Shown here piece by piece: positions 1 to 16,503 of a stretch of DNA of 64,000 bases (position 1 is the stretch's first letter; every line of letters begins with the position of its first letter). The notes under the pieces were generated by a model. That model had not been told where the DNA came from. It made no database searches and worked only from the letters and a program-made list of their open reading frames with translations. The position numbers were made by a program, and so were the translations under genes. The stretch is from Tieghemostelium lacteum (taxonomy: Eukaryota > Evosea > Eumycetozoa > Dictyosteliales > Raperosteliaceae), in NCBI GenBank assembly GCA_001606155.1, contig LODT01000046.1, positions 62,001 to 126,000 of the forward strand. Direction: 5' to 3'.

Positions 1-140
1 TGCCAAAAGATATCTACGATGAAGTTTTAAGCTATCCCACACCAAAAGCAATTGGAGTGGAATTTGACAATGTAGGACATGCACCAAGTTTGGTAGTCGA
101 TGATCAATTGGAAACAATTTTAAAATTTATAAAAAATTAA
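1..140 (+). CDS. C-terminal end of an alpha/beta-hydrolase-like protein (partial)
   Basis: Only the last 45 codons lie in the window, in the frame that begins at base 3 and stops at TAA 138-140. The peptide ends GHAPSLVVDDQLETILKFI plus a few residues. The GHAPSL stretch followed by a D-Q-x-E-x-x-L-x-F helix is what is seen around the catalytic histidine and the last helix of alpha/beta-hydrolase-fold enzymes, where the histidine of the triad sits in a GHAP or GHxP motif. Substrate and cell location cannot be told from this fragment. The family call is from recalled motif patterns, not a search. The gene is convergent with the GATA factor that follows. Confidence 0.55.
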   Translation, partial: PKDIYDEVLSYPTPKAIGVEFDNVGHAPSLVVDDQLETILKFIKN

Positions 141-480
141 TTTAATTATTGTTTTGTTGTTATTGATGTTGATGATTATTATTATATTAAAAACACAATT
201 GGTGACACTGAAAGGCCCTAAAAAAAAACAAAAACTAGTTAAAGAAAAAAAATATTCTAAAAAAGGATATTTTGTTAAAAAAGATGGTGAAAAAACAAAA
301 ATATAACGATTTATAACTATTACTACAATTTGGTTGACCAAATATTAATGATGTTATGGTGAATATAAACAATTAAACAAATAAAACTTTTGTATTACTA
401 TAAATATTATTCATATATATATGTGAAGTTACTTTTTTGTGAAGAATTACTATTACTTATTTGATTATCAGAATTGGATT
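141..480. other. Convergent 3' intergenic spacer
   Basis: AT-rich spacer between two convergent genes. It holds A- and T-rich runs that could serve as polyadenylation signals for both. I see no further gene or RNA. Confidence 0.4.
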
Positions 481-1874
481 CTATTGATCAGTTTGATTAT
501 TATTTATCAAATTATTTATACTCATATGTTTAATAGGTTGATTAGATAATTCATTTTCTTTTTTTTTTGATTTAGCATAATATAAACCACATGCATTGCA
601 TAACCTTAAAAAAATTAAAAATATTAGTAAATATATTTGAATTAATAAATATTCAATTGTATTAGAACATACGATTTTTTGTTATCAGGACCTTTTCTCC
701 ATTCTGGAGTACTAATTGAACCACATTGAGAACAACTTATATCTTCTGAATTTTTAATTATTGAATTACTCTTTCTATTTCTTCTTGGTCTGTATTTTGT
801 AAATTGAGCTCTAATTTTATCAATACATTTATATTAATATTAAATTTTGATATTAAAATTATATAATTTTACTTACTTATCTATAATTGTTGTTGAAGAG
901 GATGATTTTTCTGTATTTTGTGGAGATGATGGTGTTGATATTGTGGATGTAGTTGAGGGGGATTTATTTTTTTTAATTATTGTTGTTATTGTTGGTGGAT
1001 TTAATTTTGTTTTCTTTAATTTTTTAATTGTTTTTACAAGTGTTTCTGCTTTATTTAACATTTCACTAAGTAATATGGTTTTATTACTGTTTCCTACTTC
1101 AATTTCTCTACATCCAATAGCCATGTCATTTAATAAATTACTGAGATTTTCTTGTGAATTTAATGGGGATAGAGAGAATGTTGAAGTTGTACTATTATTT
1201 GGTGTATTGGATCTTGATGGTATTGGTTGGTCGGTAAGTGATGACCGTAGAGATGGCGAAAGAATTGGAGGTGTACTACATGATGATATATTTGGAGATG
1301 AAGAGTTATCTTCCAATGAAATATTTTCAAGGTATTTTATATTGGAATTTAGATTTGGTGATAATGTCGATGGTGATTGAATAGGATATGGAGTAGGTTG
1401 TTTATTCTCAAACAATGGGGAAAGGGATTGTGGTGGAGGTGTAGATTTTCTAGGTAACAATTGGGGATCATTAATTAAAGATCCTTTAAAATCATTTGGA
1501 ATTCGATATAATGGATTGGAAGATATATGATGTGGTGTAGAATATCTTGAATGATAAAAATCATCATTGGTAAAATGTATATAATAAGGTGGAGGTGGTG
1601 GTGGGGGTGGAGGTGGGGGTGTTGGAACATGGTGTTGTTGAGTTGTTAATACAGGATACCCAGAATAATATGGGACAAAATAATTATTATTCGTATTATT
1701 ATTATTATTATTAATATTATTATTATAATTTGAATAAATGGATGGATTTAAAGTAGAATATTTAATTGATGAATTTAATTGATTTCCCCCACTTTTGTTA
1801 TAATTTAGTTTTTTGTTTTCATGTGGAGGAAACATAATTAAATTATCATAATTGCTAGGTAACAGTAATTCCAT
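481..1874 (-). CDS. GATA-type zinc-finger transcription factor
   Basis: Three exons give 419 codons: 1874..877, 810..673 and 604..481. The introns carry GTAAGT and GTATGT donors and TAG/AAG acceptors, and the phases agree. The long first exon is low-complexity, with poly-Asn, a Pro run of about 12 residues near residue 90, and many Ser/Thr-Pro pairs. The DNA-binding domain is near residues 359-384: CSQC, an 18-residue loop containing TPEWRKGP, then CNACGLYYAK. It is split by intron 2 inside the loop. The Cx2C-x18-Cx2C spacing is the one common in plant and dictyostelid GATA factors. A basic stretch precedes the finger (KYRPRRNRK). The protein should be nuclear and bind GATA sites. The C-terminal tail is short, and the gene is convergent with the upstream hydrolase. 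The family call is firm; the paralogue is not identified. Confidence 0.9.
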
Positions 1875-3383
1875 AAAAAATAATTAATAAATAATGAAAA
1901 ATAATATAAATTAAATAAACTATAACCGAATGAATTTTTTAGAAATTGATTAAAAGTAATATAAATATATATAAATGTAATACAAAAAAAAAAAATGAAA
2001 GAATATTTTTGGGTTTGGATTTTGGGGAAATTTGCGAAAAATGGAATTCCTATTTTATTGGACTAATGGGCATTTAAATAATGGGTATTAAACAACAACA
2101 GCAAAAAAAAAGTATAATATTGATTAAAGGTATTAATTTACAAACAATGAAAACAAACAATCATGATAATTTATAAAAAAAAATTTTTTGATTTGGTTTT
2201 TTTTTATATGAGTAAAAAGATATTTTAGACTAAAAAAAAGTGTTTTTGTTGGGCAATAGAATTACTATTGAGTAGCCCTCTAAATCTTGTTAATTCAAAA
2301 AATTAATGGATCAATGTCATACTATTTTATTAAGAAAAATATAAAAAAATTCAATAGACCAAAAGTAATATTGAATATGTGAATTTTGAGATATTTTAAT
2401 AATGATATAATCTGATGGAGATTTTGATCTTATTTTTTTTCTGGTGGAATTCTTTGTAGAATGCACATCATTTGTACACATTTAGTGAGATTTGAACTTT
2501 CTATTTTAAAAGATATTCTATCCATAGCAAAAAATAGGGATATGGCAATAAAGCACCTATAATTACCAAATATCTTTTCTAAATGGCTATTTTTTAAAAT
2601 AGATCATTTCATTGCGCTTTGGATAAAAGGTGGGTTGAAATGATTTTTCACATACTTGTTTAACCAAACTACAATTTTTAATTTTCAAAAAAAAACTAAA
2701 AAATCATTTAATTTGTTGAATTTGAAAATAGAGGGGTGGAAAAATCAGGTTGTGGGGAGGGAAATTTGGAGTATTGTTGATAAAAGCCCATCAAATGACT
2801 CAATCCGACGGTTTTGAAATATTGATTTTCCAATTGTGACTCCAGACTATAGAATGATTTTAATCTTACTCGTTTCCAAAGTTTGAATATTTCTCCTGCT
2901 ATTCAATCAGCATAACTCCAAGTTTAAAACTCCACTTTATCAACTATAAATAACTTTTTTTTTATTTTAAATTTCTCACAACACTGATTTCATTAATAAA
3001 TTAAGTATAAATTGTTCTAAATAAAGATTCATGGTGATTACATTAATGTTGATGTTTTCTATTCATATATAATGAGGGTTGTAAAATATCTAATTTAAAA
3101 AAAAAAAAGTAATAGTGTAATGAACCAAATTTACAAATTATATTAATTGTATTAATAATTTTTGTGGTGATGAAGAGGTGTAATTTAAAGTCTACTTACG
3201 GAATTATCTTGTATGATTTACAAATATGCAAATATATTGAATTTAAATTAAACTAATTTTTTGTATTTTTTATTTTTTTTTGATTTTGCAGGTCGTGTGG
3301 GAAAAAATCCAAAAACTTTTATTTTTTTTATCTCCCGATAAACAAAGAAGTGCAAAAACAGGAGAAAGAGAGTGTGAGAAAGA
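1875..3383. promoter_or_regulatory. Divergent intergenic region, promoters of both flanking genes
   Basis: About 1.5 kb between two divergently transcribed genes, with no open frame that looks coding. A TATA-like CTATAAATAACT followed by a T run lies near 2944-2965, the usual dictyostelid arrangement of TATA box plus oligo-dT. It is about 430 bases before the next ATG. A T-rich stretch ending TTTTGCAG near 3290, shortly before that ATG, could be the acceptor of an intron in the 5' untranslated region. A G-rich stretch (near 2732-2765) also stands out from the AT background. Confidence 0.35.
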
Positions 3384-4118
3384 ATGGGAAGAAAATTGTA
3401 TCATCAATATCATGTACATCATAAAAGACATTCATTCTCCAACTGTTGTATAGGTGCTAATTTATGTGTGTTTTTGGGATTTTTGATTGCAGGTGCCATT
3501 GTGACTGGTGTCACTTTGGTGCCATCAGTGGAATATCAAACTCAATGGGACAAGATTAATTGTACCATAGTTAGTACCTCTTTGGAACAGGTTTGTCAAT
3601 CTTCAGAATGCAAAGAGAGTAGTAATCAATTTAAATTCCCATACTACTTTTACAGTGGTACTGGGGATAGTAAAAAGAGTTTTCCTTATGAATACGATGC
3701 TGAAGATACACCAACTGGGCATGACGATACTGTGCAACCACCTAATACATGTCCAAGTGGTAAGACAACACAGTGTTTCAATGGAACTATAAACTTTAAT
3801 TACCCAATCAATTCAACTTATATCTCAAGTCAGAGTTTATATGTGTATGGTAGTTTTGATAATGCCAATGATTTTACACATTATATAACTACAAATACCA
3901 GTACATTTCATTGTTGGATGTTAACTAGTAATACCACTACTGTCTCTATTATACCCATACCTAAATACTCACCTGCTGCTGCCATCACAACTGGTGTACT
4001 ATTTAGTTTCTCTCTATTGGCTTTAATCATCTTATTGGTGTTGATTTCAATTCGATGTTTTTGTAAATCAACTACACACAGCAGCGATGGTTATCAAACT
4101 ATACCCTATCAAATTTAA
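3384..4118 (+). CDS. Two-pass membrane protein with cysteine-containing exposed loop, unknown function
   Basis: Single-exon gene of 244 codons. Residues 1-20 are short, basic and His-rich. A first hydrophobic segment lies at about 22-47 (NLCVFLGFLIAGAIVTGVTL). A loop of roughly 145 residues follows, with several Cys and many N-x-S/T sequons, so it probably faces the lumen or the outside. A second hydrophobic segment lies at about 197-224, and a short tail ends YQTIPYQI. The tail has Tyr-based sequences (YQTI, YQI) that resemble endocytic sorting signals, which is inference. I do not recognise a domain. The ATG follows a purine-rich leader and an apparent splice acceptor near 3290, so the transcript may carry a 5' UTR intron. 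Confidence 0.8.
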   Translation: MGRKLYHQYHVHHKRHSFSNCCIGANLCVFLGFLIAGAIVTGVTLVPSVEYQTQWDKINCTIVSTSLEQVCQSSECKESSNQFKFPYYFYSGTGDSKKSFPYEYDAEDTPTGHDDTVQPPNTCPSGKTTQCFNGTINFNYPINSTYISSQSLYVYGSFDNANDFTHYITTNTSTFHCWMLTSNTTTVSIIPIPKYSPAAAITTGVLFSFSLLALIILLVLISIRCFCKSTTHSSDGYQTIPYQI

Positions 4119-4407
4119 ATTTGAATAACCTTCAATATCTTTTATTAAAACCCCCTCCTCCCCCTTCTCTATCAAATTGATAAGAAGTAAACAAACAAAA
4201 AACTAAAGGAAACAACAAACAATTTGTACAAAGAATAAGATTACTAAGCCAAACAGAATATTATAAAAATATCAAAACCAATTTCTGACTTGCCCTTTCA
4301 CACTTGTGAATTTTTTTTTTTTTTTTTTTATTTTTATTTAAAGTAATCGAGGTGTTGGGGGTAACAAAAGCATATTTAAATAGGTTAGATATGTGTAAAA
4401 TAATTAA

Positions 4408-5298
4408 ATGAATTTTAATTATCAAGAGAATAGTGATTTAATATATAAATGTTTTACATGGAATGATTTAGAGGATTTAAAATTATTACAAGTAAGCATT
4501 CTATATAAATCCTTTATTTTTTTTCCTGACTATTCAAAGAAACCTAATATTCACATAATGTATTACTATTATAATAAATAGAGAGGATTATTTCCAGTTC
4601 AATATCCTATAACATTTTACCAGAAATTATTAAAACCTAATTTTATATCAGTATTAGTTTGGAAGAAACATGACACGACTAGGAATGGTGATGATAATAT
4701 AGTAATAACAACTACAACAACACCATCTATTAATATTAGCGGTGGTGGTGGTGGTGGTGTAGATAATCATGAAGATATACCATTAATACAGAATCTAAGG
4801 CAACCTTTATCAAATGATAATAGTAATGACAATAGTAAATTAGAGTTGATTGGAGTTGCAACAGGTAGAGTACAGAGAGTATTGGGATATTGTGGTTTAA
4901 TTGTAAATAGTATTGAAGGTTATATAATGACATTTGGTGTAAAGGAACAGTACAGAAGTAGAGGTATAGGTTCTATTCTTTTAAAAAATATATGTGATCA
5001 GTTATTTGGTAAAGGATGTTTGAGAGTTAGTTTACATGTAAAAGATGGTAATAACAAGGCTAATTTATTTTATTTGAAAAATGATTTTATTGTAGAGGAA
5101 AAGATACCAGATTACTATTTTATCTCAAACCAAGCTCACAATGCTTTTAAAATGTCAAAATCTCTAAAAGAAAATGACACCAACAAGTGTAGAAATAATT
5201 GGAAACAATGGTTTAGTAATAATCTTTTATATTATTATAACTGTTGTTTTGGTAGTAGTAATACTTCTTCATCAAAGAATCTGTATAGTCAAGTTTAA
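4408..5298 (+). CDS. naa60: N-alpha-acetyltransferase, NatF/NAA60-like (GNAT fold)
   Basis: Two exons, 4408..4491 and 4582..5298, give 266 residues with phase-0 splicing (GTAAGC donor, AATAG acceptor). The N-terminal part reads LFPVQYPITFYQKLL, close to the L-F-P-x-x-Y-P-x-x-F/W-Y motif near the N terminus of NAA50 and NAA60 enzymes. An insert of Thr/Asn/Gly follows, including about six Gly. The acetyl-CoA site is at GVKEQYRSRGIGSILL, the R/Q-x-x-G-x-G/A motif. Then come LHVKDGNNKANLFY and a PDYYF segment matching the family's substrate-side strands. NAA60 acetylates Met-starting membrane proteins on the Golgi/ER face. The C-terminal tail here has Trp, Tyr and Phe clusters that could hold it to a membrane (inference). 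NAA50 is the alternative. It is convergent with the ABCC gene, only 57 bases apart. Confidence 0.8.
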
Positions 5299-5355
5299 TT
5301 ATAAATAAAACACAAAAATATGGTGTGGTTTTATTTATATAAGAGGAACTCAATA

Positions 5356-10344
<4,989 letters not shown>

Positions 10345-12114
10345 AATTAGAAATTTTTTTTTTTTGTTTTTTTTTATTTAAATGTGTAATATAAATTCGT
10401 TTAACAGTGTGTTTTTTGGTATCTGTTTACACAAAATGAAATTTAATTTAATTTGCAGATTAAATATCGCTTTTTCAAAAAAAATTAAAAAAAATTCAAA
10501 ACCTTTTTAAATGGAACACAAGGAAGATGTTAGTCAAAACCAAGGATATTATAGATCTTATAAATTCAGAGAAAATTACAATAATATCACTCCCAATTAC
10601 ACCAGAATACTATTAATACTTTGTTGTCTAATACTGAATATAGAATTGAATGAAAATTGATTCAAATTTCGAAACTTTTATACCTTTGAGACTTGGACAA
10701 CACCAAAACAACCAAACAAATAAAAGGTTACATCAACACCACCACCCTTTTTTCACTTTTTTTTAGTTTTGGTAACATTGAGAAACGATCAAGAAAATCA
10801 TATACCGTCAACATTATTAACAATTTTAATAAATTTCAATTTAAAAATAAGAATTTGTTCCACCTCCTCTAATGAACTTTCTTTCCTATCTCTACTTTTT
10901 CTCAAGTTTCTATCTTTGATAACATTAAACCTTGTTAACAAATACCACTATATATTTTAACAATATTAAAATAAACTATTTCTATAACAAGTTCAACTTT
11001 TTTAAGTATTTTATGTATTCATTTGGTGGATGAAAATGATGAAATTAAAATATCTAGATTTGTTTGATTTGCATTTTTGAAAAATGATCTAATATGTTTG
11101 AAATTTAATCATTTGTCAATGGTGAGGTGTGGTGAATAGGTGCATTACAAGTGAAACATAAAATACACCAAACCCAACCCCAAAATCAAAGGTTCTAATT
11201 GAAAAGTAAACGGATGGTTATGATAATAAAAAAAATCGAAAAAAATAGGCTCCCGCTCTATTTCATCATTTTTTTTGAATTTTTTCAATTGTTGTTGTTT
11301 TCAATCTAATATAAAAACGATGTGAAAAAATCATATTTCGACAACAGGTGTCAACATTTTGACTGATTTGGATTTTTTAATATTTATTTTTAAATATTTC
11401 CCCTCTAAAAATAAACAAATTTAAATAAAACACACACAACAATCAAATTTCAATTTTTTTTTATTTTCAACTTATTTAAAAATTTAATTGACAGGTAAGT
11501 TGAATATGTCAAATGTTAATTAATCTATGTTTAATTGTTATTCAACATATGAGAAGTGTATGTGTTTTGCAAGTGGGGGTGACATAAACAATGAGTCATC
11601 TCTGATTATGGTTAAAGTTCCACCCCCTCACATGATTTAAAAAAAACAAAAAAAAAAAATAAGATTGGGTTCACTCATTTTTGGCATTGTAACCCACTAA
11701 TAAATTTATTTTTAAATTGAAAATATCTATATGCAAACATAATTATGACACCTGGTCCCTACTATAACGCAGTAATAGATTAGTCATTTCCTGGAATTTA
11801 AACATAAATTTCTTTACAAAAATTTATTTATAAATATATTTATTTTTTTTATTTTTAGTTTTAGTATATCTGTTGGTATCAATAACAACACAACAATTCG
11901 ATTTTATTTTTTTAATATTTTTATTTTTTATTTTTAGTTTTAACGACATTTCTCAATTTTTTATCCCAACTCAATTCTTTAAGAGTTAAAAAACTAATCG
12001 ACCATTACAACAATTGTACCATATTCTTGGGAAACAAAAAACACATTTAAAATATATAGATAAAGATCTTTTAAAATAGAATAGAATAGTTTTATTTTTT
12101 TGATTTTTAAAAAA
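10345..12114. promoter_or_regulatory. Shared promoter region between ABCC and ABCB genes
   Basis: This 1.77-kb divergent spacer separates the two ABC transporters. It has C/G-rich islands that stand out: CACCAAACCCAACCCC near 11152-11172, GTGGGGGTGACAT near 11573 and CCACCCCCTCACATG near 11620. The last two are imperfect inverted copies. They resemble the G-rich boxes bound by dictyostelid G-box binding factor, which is inference. A 49-codon frame beginning at 10511 and ending at 10660 has a hydrophobic stretch (RILLILCCLILNI). It could be a tiny membrane peptide but has no other support. T-runs and A-rich leader precede the ABCB ATG. Confidence 0.4.
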
Positions 12115-15100
12115 ATGGAGGGTGATGCATTGAATAATGAATCAACCAATTCCACTATTCCATTGGTCAATAACGATTCAACTACTCAAAATCTAGAAGA
12201 AAGTAGTAATAAACCAGTGGGTGAAGAAAATAATAATAATAATAATACTACAAATGGAGGTGATGATGATAGTTCATCATCTACACCATCAAGTAGTCAA
12301 CCTGGTACACAAAAATCAAATATCATCGAAGATATAACACCACCATCATCTACCACACCATCTATAAAAGAAAGTAAAAAAGATGATAAAAAGAAAGCTG
12401 AAAATGAAATTGGTGAACAAGTTGGATTCTTTCAATTATTTAGATTTGCAGAGCCACTTGATTACTTTTTCATGTTTATTGGATCTCTAGGTGCTTTGGC
12501 AAACGGTGTTTCAATGCCAGCCATGTCCATCATTTTTGGTCGTCTTATGAATTCTTTCTCACCAGAATCTTTTAAAGATCCAAGTTTTGATCTTTCTGAT
12601 GAGGTTACTACATTGGCTCTCTATTTTGTCTATATTGGTATTGCAGTATTTGTTTGCTCCTATGTCGAAGTTACATTTTGGGTATTGGCTGGCGAGCGTC
12701 AATCCATTAAATGTCGTAAAGAATACTTTAAAGCCATCCTAAAACAAGAAATTGGTTGGTATGATGTATCTAAAGCCTCTGAACTCTCAACTAGAATGTC
12801 ATCTGATTCCTTACTCTTCCAAGAGGCAATTGGTGAAAAAGTTGGTAATTTTATACATCACACTTCAACCTTTGTTTCTGGTTTCATTGTTGGTTTCGTT
12901 AATGGTTGGCAATTAACTTTAGGTATGTATATTTATTTTTTTTTCTAAAAATATAAATTCTTTATAGATATATATATTAACCAAAACAATTATTTTATTT
13001 TATTAAACAAAAAATAGTAATTTTAGCTTTAACTCCATTAATTGCAGCAGCAGGTGCATTTATGACTAAAATGATGGCAGATTTAACTAAAAAAGGTCAA
13101 GAAGCTTATGCAAAGGCAGGTGCAGTTGCAGAAGAAAAGATTGGATCCATTAGAACTGTTGTAACATTTTCAGGTGAACCAAGAGAATTAGAAAAATATA
13201 CTCAAAATCTTGGTGATGCTTTGGCAGTTGGTATTAAAAAGGGTGTTATGAATGGTGTTGGTATTGGTTTGGTATTCTTGGTACTCTTTGGTACCTATTC
13301 ATTGGCATTCTGGTACGGTTCCAAATTGATTGCTGATAAATCATGGAATCCAGTTCCAGACAGACCATGGATGGGTGGTGATGTACTTACTGTATTCTTT
13401 AGTGTCATTATGGGTGCTATGGCACTTGGTCAAGCTTCTCCAAATGTGACCTCTTTTGCAAATGGTCGTGGTGCTGCTTTTAAAATCTACCAAATTATCG
13501 ATAGAAAATCAAAGATTGATCCATTTGCAGAGTCTGGTGATAAGACTATGCAAATTCAAGGTGATATTGAATATCGTGGTGTTGGGTTCTCCTATCCTAC
13601 TAGACCTGAAGTCAAGATTTTCAATAACTTTACTCTGTCTATTAAGAAAGGTCAAACCGTTGCTTTGGTAGGTGACAGTGGTGGTGGTAAATCCTCTGCT
13701 ATTGCCTTACTTGAACGTTTCTATGACCCTGAGGAAGGTGAGATCTTTTTGGATGGTGTCAATATCAGAGATATAAATGTCAACTATCTTAGAAAGAACA
13801 TTGGTTTGGTATCACAAGAACCAACATTATTTGCAACTACCATTGCTGAGAATATTCGTTATGGTAATGATTCTGCTACTATGGATCAAATTATTGAGGC
13901 TTGTAAGACTGCTAATGCTCATGACTTTATTTCAGCTCTACCAGAGGGTTACAATACTCAAGTTGGTGAGAAGGGTGTTCAAATGTCTGGTGGTCAGAAA
14001 CAACGTATTGCCATTGCCAGAGCTATTGTAAAGAGTCCAAGAATTTTACTTCTTGATGAGGCTACTTCTGCTTTGGATACTGAGAATGAACATTTAGTAC
14101 AACAGGCTATTGATAGATTGATGGAAGGTCGTACAACTATTGTTATTGCACATCGTTTGGCAACTGTTCAAGATGCTAATGTTATCGCAGTCGTTAAAGC
14201 TGGTGCTATTGTCGAACAAGGTACTCATCAAGAGTTACTTGAACTCAATGGCCACTATACAACTTTAGTAAAGAGACAACAAAAATCATCAAACAAGGAA
14301 AAGAAGAAGATCAAAGACCAAGAAAACGAAAAGGGTTCAACTAGTGGTGCTCAAGAGATTATTCAACTCGATGTCGAAGATGCAAATGGTAAAGTCACTA
14401 AAGGTGATGACAAGAAAAAGAAAAAGAAAGAAGAGGACAATGTACCTTACAAACGTATCTTAGCAATGAACAGACAAGAATGGCCATATTTCTTATTAGG
14501 TTGTTTTGGTGCTGCAATTAATGGTGCAATTATGCCAGTTTTCTCTATTATCTTCTCAGAGATTCTTAAGATCTTCCAAGAAGTTGATATTGATGTTATG
14601 AAGAGACGTGCCATCCAAATGGCCATGTGGTTCATTTTATTGGCTGTTGCAGCTGGTTTAGCAAACTTTATTCAAATCTTTTCATTTACTGCCATTGGTG
14701 AGAAATTAACTTATCGTCTTAGAGAGATTTCATTCCGTTCCATTATCAAACAAGATGTTGGTTGGTTCGATCTACCAGAGAATTCTACAGGTAAACTCAC
14801 AAATTCTTTAGCTACTGATGCTACTTTGGTTCAAGGTATGACCAGTCAGAGATTAGGTTTGGTAGTTCAGAATATTGTCTCTGCCGTTGCAGGTTTGGTT
14901 ATTGCTTTTGTTGCTGGTTGGAAATTGACTCTAGTCGTTTTGGCATGTGTTCCAATTATTGCATTTGCAGGTAAAGTTGAAATGGACTTTTTCCAAGGTT
15001 TCTCTCATAAGAATAAAGAGGCATATGGTAACAGTATTCAAGTTGCAACTGAGGCTATTGGTGGAATTCGTACTGTTTCCTCATTCACTTGTGAAGATAA

Positions 15101-16286
15101 AGTTATGGATAAATTCAAAGATTGTCTCAAGAAACCACTTAAAGACTCTCGTAGAAAGGCTAATGTCAGTGGTTTTGCATTTGGTTTCTCTCAAGCCACT
15201 CTCTACTTTATCTACACTCTTACCTATTGGTATGGTGGTAAATTAGTTGATGACGGTGAATGGCACGCCAGTGACTCTACCATTGAGGAATATTGTTCAA
15301 CTCCAGAGAAATTAGCTGCTTTTGGTTTCGATAACTTTGATCAATGTAAAAAGACATTTGACACCACTGAAGGTTTCGGTGCAATGATGAGAGTCTTCTT
15401 TGCTATTATTATGTGTGCTATGGGTATTGGTAATACTGCTGCTTTTGCTCCAGATATTGCTAAAGCTAAAGTTGCCACCAGTGATATCTTTAAGATTGTT
15501 GATAGACAATCCAAGATTGATGCCTCTATCAAGAAGGGTCAAATTCCAGATGAGTTCAAAGGTGATATTGAATTCAAGAATATTCACTTTAACTATCCAT
15601 CTCGTCCCAACAAGACTATCTTCCAAGATTTCTCATTGGTCATTCCACAAGGTAAAAAGGTTGCATTGGTTGGTGACAGTGGTGGTGGTAAATCTACTGT
15701 CATTTCATTACTTGAACGTTTCTATGATCCTCTACAAGGTATTGTCACTATGGATGGTGTAGATATTAAAGACTACGATATCAATTGGTTGAGATCAAAC
15801 TTTGGTTTGGTAGGTCAAGAACCATTCTTATTCTCTGGTACCATTTTGGAGAATATTCGTTATGGTAAAGTTGATGCCACTATGGATGAAGTTATTGAAG
15901 CCTCTAAAGCTGCCAATGCTCATTCCTTCATTGAAACTCTTCCAGATGGTTATAACACTCAATTGGGTGATAAATACACTCAATTATCAGGTGGACAAAA
16001 ACAACGTGTTGCTATTGCCAGAGCTATTATTCGTAATCCAAAGATTCTCTTATTGGATGAAGCTACATCTGCTTTGGATTCAGTCTCAGAACGTGTTGTA
16101 CAAGAAGCTCTCGATAATGTAATGAAAGGTCGTACCTCTATTGTCATTGCACATCGTCTCTCAACTGTAATCGATGCCGATATCATTGCAGTATTAAAAG
16201 GTGGTAGAGTTGTTGAAATTGGTAATCATCAACAACTTTTGGCCCAAAATGGTCTCTATTCTAAATTGGTTTCAAGACAATTGTAA
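12115..16286 (+). CDS. ABC transporter, subfamily B (P-glycoprotein/MDR type), full transporter
   Basis: Two exons, 12115..12922 and 13018..16286, encode 1358 residues. The start is the ATG in an A-run at 12115; the upstream in-frame TTG is not needed. An acidic Ser/Thr/Asn-rich N-terminal tail of about 95 residues precedes TMD1. NBD1 has Walker A GDSGGGKSS near 488, signature MSGGQKQR near 593 and ILLLDEATSALD. A Lys-rich linker leads to TMD2 and NBD2 (Walker A GDSGGGKST near 1154, signature LSGGQKQR, ILLLDEATSALD, then an AHRLSTV H-loop). Both Walker A motifs carry Gly where animal MDR proteins usually have Cys. Both catalytic sites look intact, so it should hydrolyse ATP to move lipids or drugs out across a membrane. 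Exon 2 shows richer codon variety than most neighbours, suggesting high expression. Confidence 0.95.
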
Positions 16287-16503
16287 TAATCGTTGTTCTA
16301 TTAAAATATATAATAATAACAATATATATAAATTTTCATTTCTTTCCTCTCCTTCTACTTCTATTTCAATGTTTTTAATCAACAAAAAAAACAAACTTAA
16401 AAAAATACAATTCTCTCTTTTTTATTATTATTATAAAAATAAAAATAAAAAATAATTATCTCTTTTTAGTAATAATCTAATTTATTATCATTATTATTTT
16501 ACA

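Noticed and set aside
847-1380. Plus-strand 177-codon frame
   Set aside because: It is the antisense of the GATA-factor first exon; the low-complexity codons mirror its Ser/Asn/Thr runs.
10511-10660. 49-codon hydrophobic peptide gene
   Set aside because: No homologue recognised, no clear promoter; kept only as a note in the spacer entry.
12100-12114. Upstream in-frame start for the ABCB gene
   Set aside because: The codon is TTG; the ATG in an A-rich context at 12115 is the better start.
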